Below the pieces are notes generated by a model. That model did not search any database and had not been told where the DNA came from. It worked only from the letters and a program-made list of their open reading frames with translations. From contig JAMYHL010000101.1 in the NCBI GenBank assembly GCA_025531455.1, positions 49,871 through 113,870 of the forward strand: 64,000 nucleotides of DNA. The letters are read 5' to 3'. Below are positions 43,343 to 54,546 of the stretch, piece after piece. The position numbers and the translations under genes are program-made. The stretch comes from Apiotrichum sp. Y4204. Taxonomy: Eukaryota; Basidiomycota; Tremellomycetes; Trichosporonales; Trichosporonaceae. The first letter of the stretch is position 1; each line of letters starts with the position of its first letter.

Positions 43343-46300
43343 GGGAATGAACGAGAATGAACGATGAAGAACGGTGAAGAACGGTGAAGCAAGAAAGGGT
43401 GGCGGCGAGGGGATCGGAGTGTCGGCTTTTCAAGAAGACAAGATGATTGTTGAACAAGAGATGAAGATCGGAAAGGAGGAAGAGATGTTGGTCGCAGATG
43501 AGGTTGTAGGTTTTAAGACGCGAGAATAGAAGCTGGACACACAAGGGACGATGATGTCGACATGAAGGGTCGTTGAGGGAAAGAGGGGCAGTGTGTGCAC
43601 CAAAGGTCTTAAGAAGGTTTGTGTATGGCTGTCTCCTAGCTCCTGGATCTCCTGAACTGTTGCTATGTGCGTAACAGACGTTCTTTGGCCACTGCTGGGG
43701 GCGGTGCTGTACAGAAAGTGTACTGCACCAAGGGGCCCAGACGACCCAGATCCTTGCGGCCTTGCGGGCTTGCGGACCGCGGCGAAGTGTTGATGGCTGC
43801 GCGCCTTGGCACGCTGATGGGAATAACGTTCCTCCCGACAGTGCCCTCGGTGCTGTTCGCCCGAAGAGCAACAAAGTAGTGGATCCAGGCCTGCATAACA
43901 GAGGTGCTGGCCCCACAGCCCACCCCTGCGCGATGGCGGCGTCTAGTTAGTAGCCTGGCAGCAGAGGCTCGACGTCACTGAAAATCTCACCCGCAGCAAC
44001 ACCCTTGCTAGCTTGGTGCCCTTGGCGCGATGCCCCGCAGCACATGCATTTGGCCGGTGGGCGACATGAAAGATGCAGGCACCTGCGGCCACCTGGCCAT
44101 CTTGCCACCTGGTCTGGCCGTTCCGCCGAGGCGCTGGGCGCGGGGGCTGCGGCGCGGCGCCAGAGGAATGGCTTGGCCGGAAGCTGGAAGCTGGGAGCCA
44201 GGGTCGCGATGCGGTGCGGGTGTGTTCCTGCCTGGAGCTGCAGTGCCAGATCTCTACCTGACGACGTACCTCGGAGCGTGGTTCCAAGTCGCAGGCCCAG
44301 GCGCCATGCTCGGCCGACGCGTACAAGGCCACAAGGGCTCCGCACCGCTCGCACCGCCCGCCTGGGGCAAAGAACAGTCGCAGATTCAAAACAATTTTCG
44401 GCGGTGGCTAGCATCGGAGGGCACTGGTGTACCGCCCACTGTGCAATGTCACAGGGCAGAGGAGCAGCAAGGGGTCGGAGTAGGAGGATTTGGCACATGC
44501 TGGGTCTAGTTCGGTTCCCACACCAGAAAAAGGTCGTGGATCCAGGCTCTGTAGACCCGCACTCTACGGACTGCTATATCATCTACCATTCCGACGCCGG
44601 GCGCGCCGGGGACTGTACCTCGCAGTTTGTAGGTATGTGCGCACGGTGCGCAGTTCCGTAGCTCGTCAGCTGCATCTCTCCACCCTCTGCACGCTCTGCA
44701 AATCCGCAGTTCATTCATCAAAGATTCGCGTTGCGTGTGCGCAGCACGCAGCGATCTGAAAGGGCCAAGGGTGTTGGACTGCGATCCAGAATATCCAGGA
44801 TGGTCGGCAATCCAATATGCTGTATAAGACACCCTCATACCTGCTCCGCATCTCCCTCATACATGAACACGATTTTGGGGCACTAATGGCACTGATGGTC
44901 AGACTGGCCATGGACAATTGCGGACGCGATATAGCGATACTGATAGGGCGACACGAACAGCCATCGCTATAGTACATGGCTATCCACGCCCCAAAGGGAA
45001 AACAAACTCAATCAATTTTCCGACCGAGGACGCGACGCGCCTTTCTTTCATTCATGTCAACCCCTCAGCTCTGCTCGCCATCCACTGCGACAGCCACTCG
45101 TCACGGCTGACGAGAACGCCATGGGTGGCGCCCCCCACGCCCCGTATACATGTGTTCCCACTGATCACTGATGCATGGCCGGCGATCTTTGTGGACGGTT
45201 TCCCCGAGATCTGACATGTTGCCGAGCAGCAGATATGCAGATCATATGCAGATATCGCAGACTACCGCCGCAGTCAGTGGACGCTCACAGCCCCCCCATC
45301 ATGCGCAGCGTCCGGGTTCGCAGCGCAGTACAGTGCGTATACTCTGTACAGTCCGTGAAGTACGCGCCTAAGCAATCCGCATGCAGTAACCGCGCACCGC
45401 GATCAGCTTTCATAAGCGTACAAACAACGATCCTCCCCACTGTGCACTACGTGCGCCTCGGTGACCTGGGCATCTCGTAATCTCGCAATCAGTGGCGCCC
45501 ATCTCCACGACATACCCCCGCCAATCCAGCGAATACAGTTCATTCGTGTTCTCTGCACAATTCGTCCAGCCATCATTGCGAGTCACAAGCCTGAATGACC
45601 TGGACCACCAAATTTGGCTGGGCAGCGTGAAACACTTGAATAAGCAACGCCTCGGAGGGCGCGGAGGGAGGTTCAAGTTGGCGCCCTCGTTCAGCTCACC
45701 CTCCAAACGCGCTCCTGAACCGATCGAACCGAGGCCCGAGGTGAGTGATATGCTTGTTTCTGGGACCCTGGCGGCCCAAGCGCGGACGATACCAGTGGCC
45801 AGGTGTGGGACAAGAGAATTGAGGGCTGGTTGCAACGATGCAGGACACACACACGATGTACGATGCGCGATGCGCGATGTACGATGCCTAAACAATGCCC
45901 CAAAGCGTGAAGCGCGCATTAATTGATGCATATCAGTAATATTAGCTGCTGGCCGGGCCGACTGCGGCAGGCATCGTGACATGAGGATGACAGTGCAGAG
46001 TAGTCTCGGATTGTCGTTCCAAGATGCTCCCACCTTGGAACTGACCACCACAAGCTATCGTACTATCGTTGGGCCTTGCGCATCGCCGTGCCACTGTTCA
46101 CAAACTGCGCACCCACTGCCAAGCCTTTCATCTCGAACACCTGCGCGTTCCCGATTGATTACATGTGGAACACATTGCAGAACAGCCGCAGTACGATGGA
46201 ATGTCTCGTCACTTGCTGAGCAACATTGCGGAACATTCGTGGCGGAAATGGCCCTTTGCTAACAGTGCCCGACATTGATCGTAATCGTGCCTCCATACCA

Positions 46301-46490
46301 CCCGCAATGACACCTATGTTGGTCACAGTCAGTGGATAACGCAAGCGCCAGTCTGTGTACGCAGTTGCTGGGCATACATTCTATGGAATAGGAAGGGTTC
46401 AAGTATCGAGTCTACACGGCCAGCGCGCGCACGGCTGACCAGTTTGCAAGTGGCTCATAGCGCCATGGTCGTGATATACATCGTCGCCGT
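43343..46490. other. Gene-poor region of 3.1 kb
   Basis: I found no supportable gene. A frame at 43943-44389 (minus) has a C-x2-C...H-x4-C pattern but no homology I recognise and no companion exons. Two places, about 43868-43893 and 44527-44552, share a stretch around GTGGATCCAGGC. A 7-bp tandem (GATGCGC/GATGTAC) lies at 45853-45888, and GCAC/GCAGTT tracts are scattered through 44630-44720. The 43343-43650 part presumably contains the TRP-like promoter. Confidence 0.45.
45853..45888. repeat. Heptamer repeat CGATGTA/CGATGCG
   Basis: Five consecutive GATG-based heptamers, differing in the last two or three bases. Noncoding. Confidence 0.7.
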
Positions 46491-47698
46491 CTACTGGTCC
46501 TTGCGCGACTTGTTGACGCCAAGGTTCTTGTTGATGTCCATCATGCGCGGCGGGACCTGGACGCTGGTGAGCGCGTAGAGTCCGAGGCCGAGAATGGGGA
46601 AGAAGATGAAGAACGCAACAAAGAGCGCGGAGAGGAGCGGTGTGGTGAAGTAGACGTAGTCCTCCTTCGGGGGCCTAGTGTCGTTCGTGCCAGGACGCTT
46701 GGAAGGCTTCTTCTTCTTCTTCTTGTCCTTCTCCAACGAGGCGATCGGACGCTCGTCACGCTCGCTGTGCGACTTGACCTTGCTCAGGTCGCGAGTGCCG
46801 GTAAGAACCACCAGACTCCGCTCCGGAAGGTTCGCGGGGAGAACCAGGTCTGTCGTGAGTTGAATGAAGCAGCTTAGCTAAACTTACCACCGTGCTCGGC
46901 GTTAACGTAGATGATCTTGCGCCCTCCGGAAGGTCCGGTGTACGACTTGACGACCTCCGCTCCACACCTGGTTGACCACGACTTGATGGCAACGTCCAAG
47001 GCCTCGCGATCAGGACGGATCAGGTAGGGAATGTGGAGGGCGACCTTGTCCTTGCCACCGAGTGGAAGGTCAATGCCGTCAAGGTGAGACTCGTGAAGCT
47101 GTCAATGTTAATAGATGAGCCAGATTGGACTGGGCCAGAGAGGAAAGTAATACCCACCTCGTCCATATGGGCAACAACGACAGCGTCCCAGTCGCATCCG
47201 AGGCTCGCGAGGGAGCCAAAGACCGCATCGGCACCGATCACGCCAGAAGTCAACTCTGCTGCTGCTTCGGCGAGAACGTCATTGCTGCTATGTCAGCATC
47301 GTGTTGGAGAGGAAGTATGTGAGAGTTCGTCTGGCATCGGGCCGAAGTGAGGTGTGTGACAGCGCTGGAACAGATGGAGACATTGGCGCCCACGGTCGCG
47401 GTAGGGCTGTGAGAACATCATGTCCGTCTAGCATGGGCTGGCAATGAAGAGCAACCGCAGTAAAACTCTATCGCCGTTCAAAAGTCCCGAAAGACCTCTC
47501 CAAGTCCTTCCATCACGCCGGGCCCCCGTCGAGCCACGTTCGACATTCCGGGTCCCAGTATCGATGTTCGAAGTAGACGTCATCACACTCCACGACTTAC
47601 GGCTGATTGGACCAGACGAGAAGCGGCGAAGAGTCGCGGAACGCCGAAACCGCGGTGGCGAGGACGAGCGCCACAGAGGCGCCGACGGTGAAGCGCAT
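46491..47698 (-). CDS. BIG1-like ER membrane protein (V-ATPase assembly/cell wall)
   Basis: Four exons (47698-47601, 47287-47158, 47098-46888, 46849-46491) give 265 aa. Signal peptide MRFTVGASVALVLATAVSA, then FRDSSPLLVWSN, the N-terminal pattern of Big1. The luminal part is about 170 residues with CDWDAVVVAHMDELHESH and GADAVFGSLA. A Lys-rich stretch precedes one transmembrane helix (LLSALFVAFFIFFPILGLGLYAL) and a conserved C-terminus (SVQVPPRMMDINKNL ... RKDQ). Big1/Voa1-type proteins sit in the ER and are needed for beta-1,6-glucan or V0 assembly; which applies here is not decided by sequence. Intron 1 is 313 nt, unusually long, and ends in TAGCAG, a tandem acceptor that would add or drop one Ser. 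Confidence 0.76.
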
Positions 47699-49378
47699 TG
47701 TAGCGGTGGTAGGTGTTGTTGGAGGAGTGACAGATGGTGACGACGGAGATGGGCAGCGTGATGACCACATACCAGGTGGCAGCGCGACAGCGAACACGGG
47801 CCTGGTAGCACCAACAGCCACCATGCTGTCTGGCGCGCCTAGACTGTGGTGGTGGGGAGGAATGCATAACTTCGAGTTCGCTAGCCTAAATTAGAGCACA
47901 GGGCCTAATTAGTAATCCCGCTCGAATCGCCGATGCCATAATGAGCATTTGTTGTTTATGTGGCGGATAGAGCAGCATCGACGATGACGACATTGATGAG
48001 GATCACGAGGAGTCTGGCCCGCCTCAAGACTTTGGGCCACTGTGCACTGTACAGGACAGCGCTACGGCGATCCAGCGATCAGGTCAGAGCACGGACGTAC
48101 GGGTTTTGGGCTTTGGGGGCGCTCGGAGGCTGTAGAGACATGAGAGGCATGCATCTTGGCATCTCTTGCAATAGGATCGGCAGCAAGTAAGAGGGCCAAG
48201 ATGGGCAGAATTGGGCAGATGGGATCGCTCGCGTGCACATTTTTTGTTTCACTGAATAAACCGGTGTTTGAGAAACGGGCCTGTCTTTGCAAGCCATCAG
48301 CGCACACTTGTCGATACGGAAAATAGCACAAGGAATAAACATCGGTGCTCGTCGCTGTTAAGCATTTGGTCATGAGCAATGTCAGCTCGTTAATGGTGAG
48401 AAGTATTAAGCTTGCGGACTGTTGACATTGCCTCGAGGCCAGAAGCGACAGGCATATGATCCGGGAGTGACGACATTGTTCGGGACGCGTACGGTCCACT
48501 ACTAGACGTACCAGACCCTCTTCCCTTCTGCCCTTCTGCCCTTTTGCTGTTGCCTGCGGCATCTCGGCCAATTACAGTATGATTTCCGTTTTCTATTACC
48601 GGTGTCTAATTAGACCTGGTTCTCCCGAAAACGGTACGCGTTTCTTGCCAGTGTCTGTAGTGTCTGTGGATCAGTCTCTCCCCTTTCGCATTGCTTCTTC
48701 CCCTCGCGGGTCCCTTGTGAATGGCTTCTGTTCCTCTTCTGAGCTTGGGTGCTGCCCTCTGTCATCTATCTTCTGGTCGTATTAGCACGATTCAAATGCA
48801 GTCATAATGAGCATTGTTGCCATAACTGTTTGTAATTGCTCAACAACAACAACAACAAGCCTTTTTTGTATCGAGATCCAATTACCCCGCGCCCAACCAC
48901 CAGCCCAGCTGATGTCCCTCTTTCCCTGTTGCTCCACTCTCGCATCTTCCGCTCCTCAACCCCCGGGAGCCCTCTGGCCATCTCCCTCACTAACCGTACA
49001 CAACATTGACACAACGCCTTACCCTCTCTCTCCCCTTTTCCTTCCCTACACAACACACAACATTCCATCCACTCATCCATCCATCCACTCTTATCCATTC
49101 AATCTTTTCCATCCATCCATCCACCCATCCATCCTGCTCTACACGTCGACTCGCGACTGCATCGATTCGACCCCCCTCACACACGCGTGCTCGTCCACAG
49201 CCGCGTCGCGGATTCACACATTCTACTCCCCCCCGTCCCGTGTGGCTACTCTCCCATCTACCCTGTCGCTACGGAACATCCGGTACGCGTCGCCTTCCTG
49301 TTTATTTTTTTTTCTTCATCGCATCCACCATCACGCGTGCTCAAGAACCCATCCACTCACACCACAGCAGCCACAGCC
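47699..49378. promoter_or_regulatory. Divergent intergenic region between BIG1-like and PWWP genes
   Basis: 1.68 kb. The right end (48900-49378) is CT/CA-rich and holds a CATC microsatellite, resembling a long leader, perhaps with a leader intron beginning at GGTACGC near 49279. The middle shows no coding or RNA gene. Confidence 0.4.
49071..49134. repeat. CCAT/CATC microsatellite
   Basis: Imperfect repeats of the tetramer CATC, interrupted by short T- and A-rich segments, inside the leader of the PWWP gene. Confidence 0.8.
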
Positions 49379-50837
49379 ATGTCGGACGAAGTTGAAGCAG
49401 CTCCCGTCGTTGCTCCGGTCGAGGTGCCCCCGGTTGTCACCCCCAGCGACGTAGCCTCGTCGACCGCTACCGCGCCGAAGCCCAAGGCCAAGGCAGGAGG
49501 ATCCAAGGCGAAGGGAAAGAAGGCACAACAGCCCGTGGAGGACGTCAAGTACGAGTACGGCGACATTGTCCTTGGCCGTCTTCGAGGGTACCCTCCTTGG
49601 CGTGAGTGGATTGAAAGACGCGTCGCGTTCTTAGTGCTGACACCGTGTAGCTGCGCGGGTGTGTACCCCGGAAACATCCACCTGACCTCACCTACTGACA
49701 TCCAGATTACTGACCCCGAGGACCTGCCCGCCAACGTTCTCAGCCAGCGTCCCAAGTCGGCATCCGTGTACTGCACGCAGTTCTTCCCCCAGGGCGACTT
49801 GTGCGTGTCTCAGGCTGCGATCTCGGCTAACCCTCCAGCTCTTGGCTTGCGCCGAGGGATATCTCCCCGCTGAAGCCTCATCAGATCGATGCCTTCATTA
49901 ACGAACCCCACCGCAAGGCCTCTGGCGCGCTCCGCGATGCGTACAGGACAGCGCAGGACCCCACCGAGTGGGACGCGACCCAGGCTGCTGCCCGTCGCCA
50001 GATCGAGGAGGCCGAGGAGGACGTGGACCAGCTGGAGGAGGAGGAAGACGACGACGAGGAGGCACCCAAGGCTGGCAAGCGCAAGCGTGCGTCCCAAGCT
50101 ACGCGGAAGGAGTCGAACGGGAAGAAGGCCAAGACAAGCAAGAAGGTACGTCTGTCTGGTCCACACGCTAAATGTGATGGGTAGGTGCTGACCGCCCAGG
50201 CTGAGCCGAAGGCCGACAAGCCCAAGTCTGACAAGAAGGCGGACAAGACTGCGCCTGTCGACGAGGCTGGTGGTGAGTTATGGAGCGAGCGACTGCGCAT
50301 GTGGGCTGCTGCTGACGTGTAGAACCTCTGGACCCCGAGGCCATCAAGGTCAAGGACTGGCGCCACAAGCTGCAGCGGGCATTCCTTGTGAAGGGTGTAC
50401 CTGACGCCGCCGAGATGGACATGTTTGACAAGCTGTTCACTGAGATTGAGAGCTACGACGGAATGAAGGTAGAATACCTGCAATTCTCAAAGATCGGCAA
50501 GGGTATGGCACCCTCTCGAGAACACAGGCTGACAGCGCAGTCTTGAAGAAGATTGCTGCCCTCACGAACATTGCTCGCGACGATGAGCTCCAGATCACCA
50601 ACCGGGCAACCAAGCTCATGAACAAGGTGAGTCTCCACATGCCGTGCCCACTAACTCTGCCAGTGGCAGAACGAGATTATCCAGCCTGGTGGATCCGCCG
50701 AGTCTGCCAACGGCGACAGCAAGCCGGATGACACCCCTGCTGCCGCCGCACCAGCAGCCGCCCCAGTAGACGCTGCCCCCGCTGCCGAGGATGCGCCCGC
50801 AGCGGAGGCCCCTGCCGAGGAGAAGACCGAGGCGTGA
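49379..50837 (+). CDS. PWWP-domain chromatin protein with LEDGF-like C-terminal helical domain
   Basis: Eight exons (49379-49601, 49651-49658, 49706-49800, 49839-50145, 50200-50272, 50323-50502, 50541-50626, 50664-50837) give 381 aa. The PWWP domain starts near residue 58 (YGDIVLGRLRGYPPWPARI) and continues through KSASVYCTQFFPQGD and FSWLAPRDISPLKPHQIDAF, which forms the aromatic cage reading methylated histone tails. Completing the W-P-A-R motif requires an 8-nt exon. A Lys-rich acidic linker follows. Then comes DWRHKLQRAFLV ... YDGMKVEYLQFSKIGKVLKKI with ITNRATKLMNKW, like the integrase-binding/TFIIS-N-type bundle of LEDGF/HDGF proteins. The tail is Ala/Pro/Glu-rich. The fifth exon could start at 50185 instead, adding five residues. 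In fission yeast such PWWP proteins accompany histone methyltransferases or acetyltransferases. Confidence 0.87.
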
Positions 50838-51837
50838 GAGCGTAGGTAGGCGTAATGGCTGGCATCCGCCAGCGATATCTTTGACCCGACTGCGCAGTCG
50901 CAGTGGCAACGAGCGAGCGTGAAAGAGTAGCCTGTTTTCATGCAAGTCTGGCAGCAGCAACAACGCAAGCGCGAAGAACCGACCAGTACGAGTGGGGATT
51001 GCGGCCGACATCGGCTCTCACCGATGATGGCCATCTCGCCGCAAGCGCATGAGAAGGTCACTTTGGTCATTTTGTCTTGTCTGACAGATCCGGATGATAT
51101 GGTTGCAGCCGCGCACCAGGCAGTCCTGCCTAACAGAATCATCGGGTTGCTTTATGCTGTCGACACAGCAACTGACCGCCAATTTTACTGACAGAGGTTG
51201 ATGGCATGTGGAAAAGCGACATGGAAGAATACTCAGACTAGGCAGGACTCGCTCGGTACGCCACACCCACCCGCGAGCATGACGCTTTTCAGCTTGTCCT
51301 TAGCCCTAGGAGCAGAGAGATGAGCAGGTAGTGCAAACTAGGGACGCGGTGACAGTGTGGAGAGACGGGTTGATCCTTCTGAGGATAATAGCAGCGCGAT
51401 ACTGACTAATGGTGCAAAGTTGTCTGTCGAATGCTCTGCATATCTCTGTCGTGATTCTGACTCTCTCCTGAAGCCACGCCCAGTCAAGGCTGATACGAAC
51501 AGTGTTCCCAGGTGGATCGTAGACGACAGTGGTAGTTTGCTAAGCGGGAGTGCCGTCCTTGATTTCACGTTGGACCGTCCAGTCGAGATGGTGCGGAGCT
51601 TCATTGTGGGAACGTCGTTCTCAAGGCTGCAAAACGTAGTTGGCCTATGAGAAGATGTTCTCCTTCACTGTGCCTCACAGTACGGAAGTGACTGACTCGC
51701 CGGAATACGTCCCACACACCCGATCCACCGACATGATACCTTCTTGGCAGGATAGGCCGCCAAGGCTCATCTTCATAGTCCTTCTTCCACAGACACTTTC
51801 AGAGCCATTGAATCGGGATGGTCATGCATATGATACT
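50838..51837. other. Convergent intergenic region of 1 kb
   Basis: Lies between the 3' ends of the PWWP and uL29m genes. A 97-codon frame at 51357-51650 is the longest open stretch and lacks the codon bias of real genes here, so it is not called. Confidence 0.5.
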
Positions 51838-53127
51838 CTACTCGGCCTTGGCAGCCGTCTCAAACAGCTCGAGCTGCGCGGACGCCTTCTTGGCCTTGCG
51901 CGCGACAATGTGCGAGAGGTCCGGAGGCGCGGCGCCGTGCAGCGCCTCGACGGCGGCGAGGGGGTCGTTGGCGCCGGGGACGGTCGTCGGCGCGACGACG
52001 CCCACAGGCGCAGGCTTGAGCGCCGCGCCGGCCGCGATCACGCCCAGACGCCGCTCGTTCAGCACGTACTTGATGCGGCTCATAGTTTTGCGGCACTGAG
52101 CGGGGAAGAGTAAAATGGAGCAGAAAGGAGGTCACAGTGTCAGCAGGCGTGTTTTGTATATCGCCAAAAAGGACTCACTCGGAAAGCACGCTTGGTGAGA
52201 AGCTCGCCGCCGTAGTCGGCCACGATGCCCATCCTGCGGCGCTCCTCGCGCTGCGTGGCGAGGACGTTGCGCTCGCGCAGGAGCACGTACCACAGCGTGT
52301 GCAGGTCCTCGAACGACTTTTGGCGCAGCTCGGCGGCGGTCCATGAACGGCCTGGAGTCAGTGTGTGCGAAAATATAGGTTTCGAGAAGGAGGCAACGGA
52401 AAGGAGGGAGACACAGAACAAGGACTCGCGAGCGGTCCTCGCTGTAGAGTAGCACAAGAGGTTAAGAGGGTCACGGTCTGGAGGCTGGTACTTCGCTACC
52501 CTTCTGTCTCCAGTCCATTCTCAAGACAAGAAACGTCTCTATAGCTTCAGAGTTCGCAGAAACTGTACTCCCGCAACATCCCGCCCGTTGGCCTCCTGAT
52601 GACTTGAGCCTTCTTCCCCATCCCTCCGATTTCCGATGCGCCTTCCGCTCTCCTCTTACGTCCCCGTTCCCACAGACAATCGGCATCCAGCCCTTCCAGC
52701 CGTACTCACCACTAGCAAGACCCGCCGCCTCGTCATCCAGCCGCTCCAGACTTCCGAGGTCGGGCATGCGCGCGCCGGGCTTGAGCTTGTCCTTAGCCTC
52801 CTCCGAGACATGGAAGAACGCCCAGAGAGGGTGCGCGCGCGGCTTCTGGCCTGCAGGGAGGGCCGCCTCGATCTCGGCCACCTCGTTAAAGTACGACGCT
52901 GGCGGGGGGTACGCCGGCGGCTCGGGGAAGCCCGAAGGGAGTGTTACGCGGGTCGCGCGCGGCGGGCGCCCGACAATCGGCCGCCCCTTGGGGGTAAATG
53001 TCACTGGGGGCGCGGCGCTCGATGTCGAGGTCGAGGTGGAGACGCCGGTGGCGGCCGGCGCGGCGAGGGCCTCGAGGCGCGGGGCCGTGGTGTGCAGCGC
53101 ACGCAGGAGGCGCGGGAGGCGGGACAT
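51838..53127 (-). CDS. MRPL47: Mitochondrial large-subunit ribosomal protein uL29m
   Basis: Three exons (53127-52710, 52351-52179, 52095-51838) give 282 aa. A presequence-like start ([20 protein letters not shown]) carries no acidic residue before Glu19. The MRP-L47 domain is plain: [52 protein letters not shown] and [15 protein letters not shown]. It belongs at the tunnel exit of the mitochondrial 54S subunit. The first intron is 358 nt. Together with JAC1 and TIM17 it makes a loose mitochondrial neighbourhood, and it is divergent from the CFAP20-domain gene, whose start is less than 200 bp away. Confidence 0.92.
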
Positions 53128-53320
53128 TGTCGATGGCGGGGTGGTGGTATCGACGACGAAGACCGAGATGAAGCGAGTTCGGAACAGCGACGGAGAGTCT
53201 TGGGTAGCGAGAGACGAGCAGCGAGCAAAAGTGGGACAGAGTGGAAAAAATAGCGGAAGCAATCTGAAAGAAAAGAACGACCCCCCAGGTTGCACTGCCC
53301 CACCCGGCCTCCACCCGTCA
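53128..53320. promoter_or_regulatory. Short bidirectional promoter, uL29m / CFAP20-domain gene
   Basis: 193 bp or, if the third ATG of the CFAP20-type gene is used, 259 bp serve both divergent genes. No TATA element is evident. Confidence 0.45.
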
Positions 53321-54378
53321 ATGTCCAACAACAACAATCTTCCAACAACTGAACGCAGAATGACATTCTCTCGCTATCCTCCAAGCATGTCGCTTCTCGC
53401 CGGAGCTGTACAGGTAAGCTTGCCTGAATTTTTTCACAAGCTGACGACAGCCCGCGGTGCTCACGGTCCTGTCGTCGACATCCACGCCGGCCATATCCCC
53501 GCTGTGGCGCGTCGTCGAGGGGGAAGGCGAGCGTAGCTTTGTCGAGGTGCTTCGGGACGATGCGTATCCGGGAGGAGATGGGAAGGGAAGCAGAATTGGG
53601 GCTCAATCTGTAAAACGAGACTCTTCAAAACGAGAATCAAGATCAGAGTCATCGTCCCCACACATCCCGCGACACCCGCAGGTCGGCTCGCTCCCTGTAC
53701 CAGTTATCCACATCCAGTCCCCGCGGCCAGACACGTACATCGGTACAGGGGGAAACCTGGGCGTCACCCTGCCGTATATCGGCGCGCAGCTCAAACCGCT
53801 CGGGCACCGCGGGCTTGGGCTGGAGGTCGAGCTCGTCGATCCCGCGGGGAAGCGCGGCGTCGTGCGGTTCAGCTCGTGGAAGGTGAGTGCCGTACAGCTA
53901 CGTCAAACGGGAGAGCTGGATCTCTCGGAGCTCATTTGTTCAGTTCTGACCGCAGAAATTGCCCTTCTTGCACGCATCCCGCACCCCGCCCGTCCTCCAC
54001 CTCCCGCTAGCTATGCCTGACGACTCGCACAAAGTCACGGACTGGGCCGAGCTGAGCATACACCTCCCGGCTGTAATGGCGCTGTTTCGGAGCCTACGTC
54101 CTGAGGAGGAGGCAGATGAAGAGGACAGCGACGAGCCGGAGCAGTACCGCTCGCAGGGCCAGTGGCGCGGGCGTGATGGGTACAAGAAGCAGCGGAGGGG
54201 GTTTAGCGCCCCGAAACGGCCGCGTGCGAAATACGACCTGCCTGGTGCGTATGCGTCCACTGCGGCTGTGAGGGTGTATGCGTCGTGTCGCGTCCGGAGA
54301 ATATGGTTTTCTGCAGAGGGCGACCGAAGTCTAGACGCCGCGGGCGTGCGGGACGAATGGGCGTTGTATGCCCCGTGA
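53321..54378 (+). CDS. CFAP20 (DUF667/BUG22) domain protein
   Basis: Three exons (53321-53413, 53451-53882, 53956-54378) give 315 aa. In-frame ATGs at 53321, 53360 and 53387 compete; the last gives MSLLAGAVQP, closest in length to the family's usual start. Family features: SPLWRVVEG near the start; DTYIGTGGNLGVTLPYIGAQLK, matching the core LGIKLPFLVMIIK-type block; FEV/LEVELVD followed by RFSSWK; a conserved exon junction into KLPFL; WAELSIHLP; and the diagnostic end RVYASCRVRRIWFSAEG with a final LYAP. Insertions, one Ser/Arg-rich and one acidic, make it longer than the 190-residue algal and animal proteins. CFAP20 is a ciliary inner-junction and centriole protein that also has nuclear roles. 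With no flagellum in this fungal group, the nuclear or microtubule-modification role is more likely, as inference. Confidence 0.82.
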
Positions 54379-54546
54379 CGGTTAGTTGGACAGACAATAG
54401 ATATGCAGCATAGATGTACGCTTAGACTGTACAGGAGCTGGGCTACATGATATGTCTAAATAAGGCGGGTGGACATTGTATCGCACCCAGTCCCGGAAAG
54501 TGGGGAGGGGATCACAGAGGAGGAGAAACCGTATTCTGCAGAGCGG

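Noticed and set aside
43943..44389. Minus-strand frame with a C-x2-C...H-x4-C pattern, possible zinc finger
   Set aside because: Only one such motif, spacing not typical of a known finger, rest of the frame low-complexity, and no exons join to it.
44500..44610. Possible tRNA on the minus strand near a TTTTT run
   Set aside because: No T-arm GGTTC consensus and no consistent cloverleaf could be folded.
51357..51650. 97-codon plus-strand frame between the PWWP and uL29m genes
   Set aside because: Codon use unlike real genes here, no homology recognised, no splice partners.
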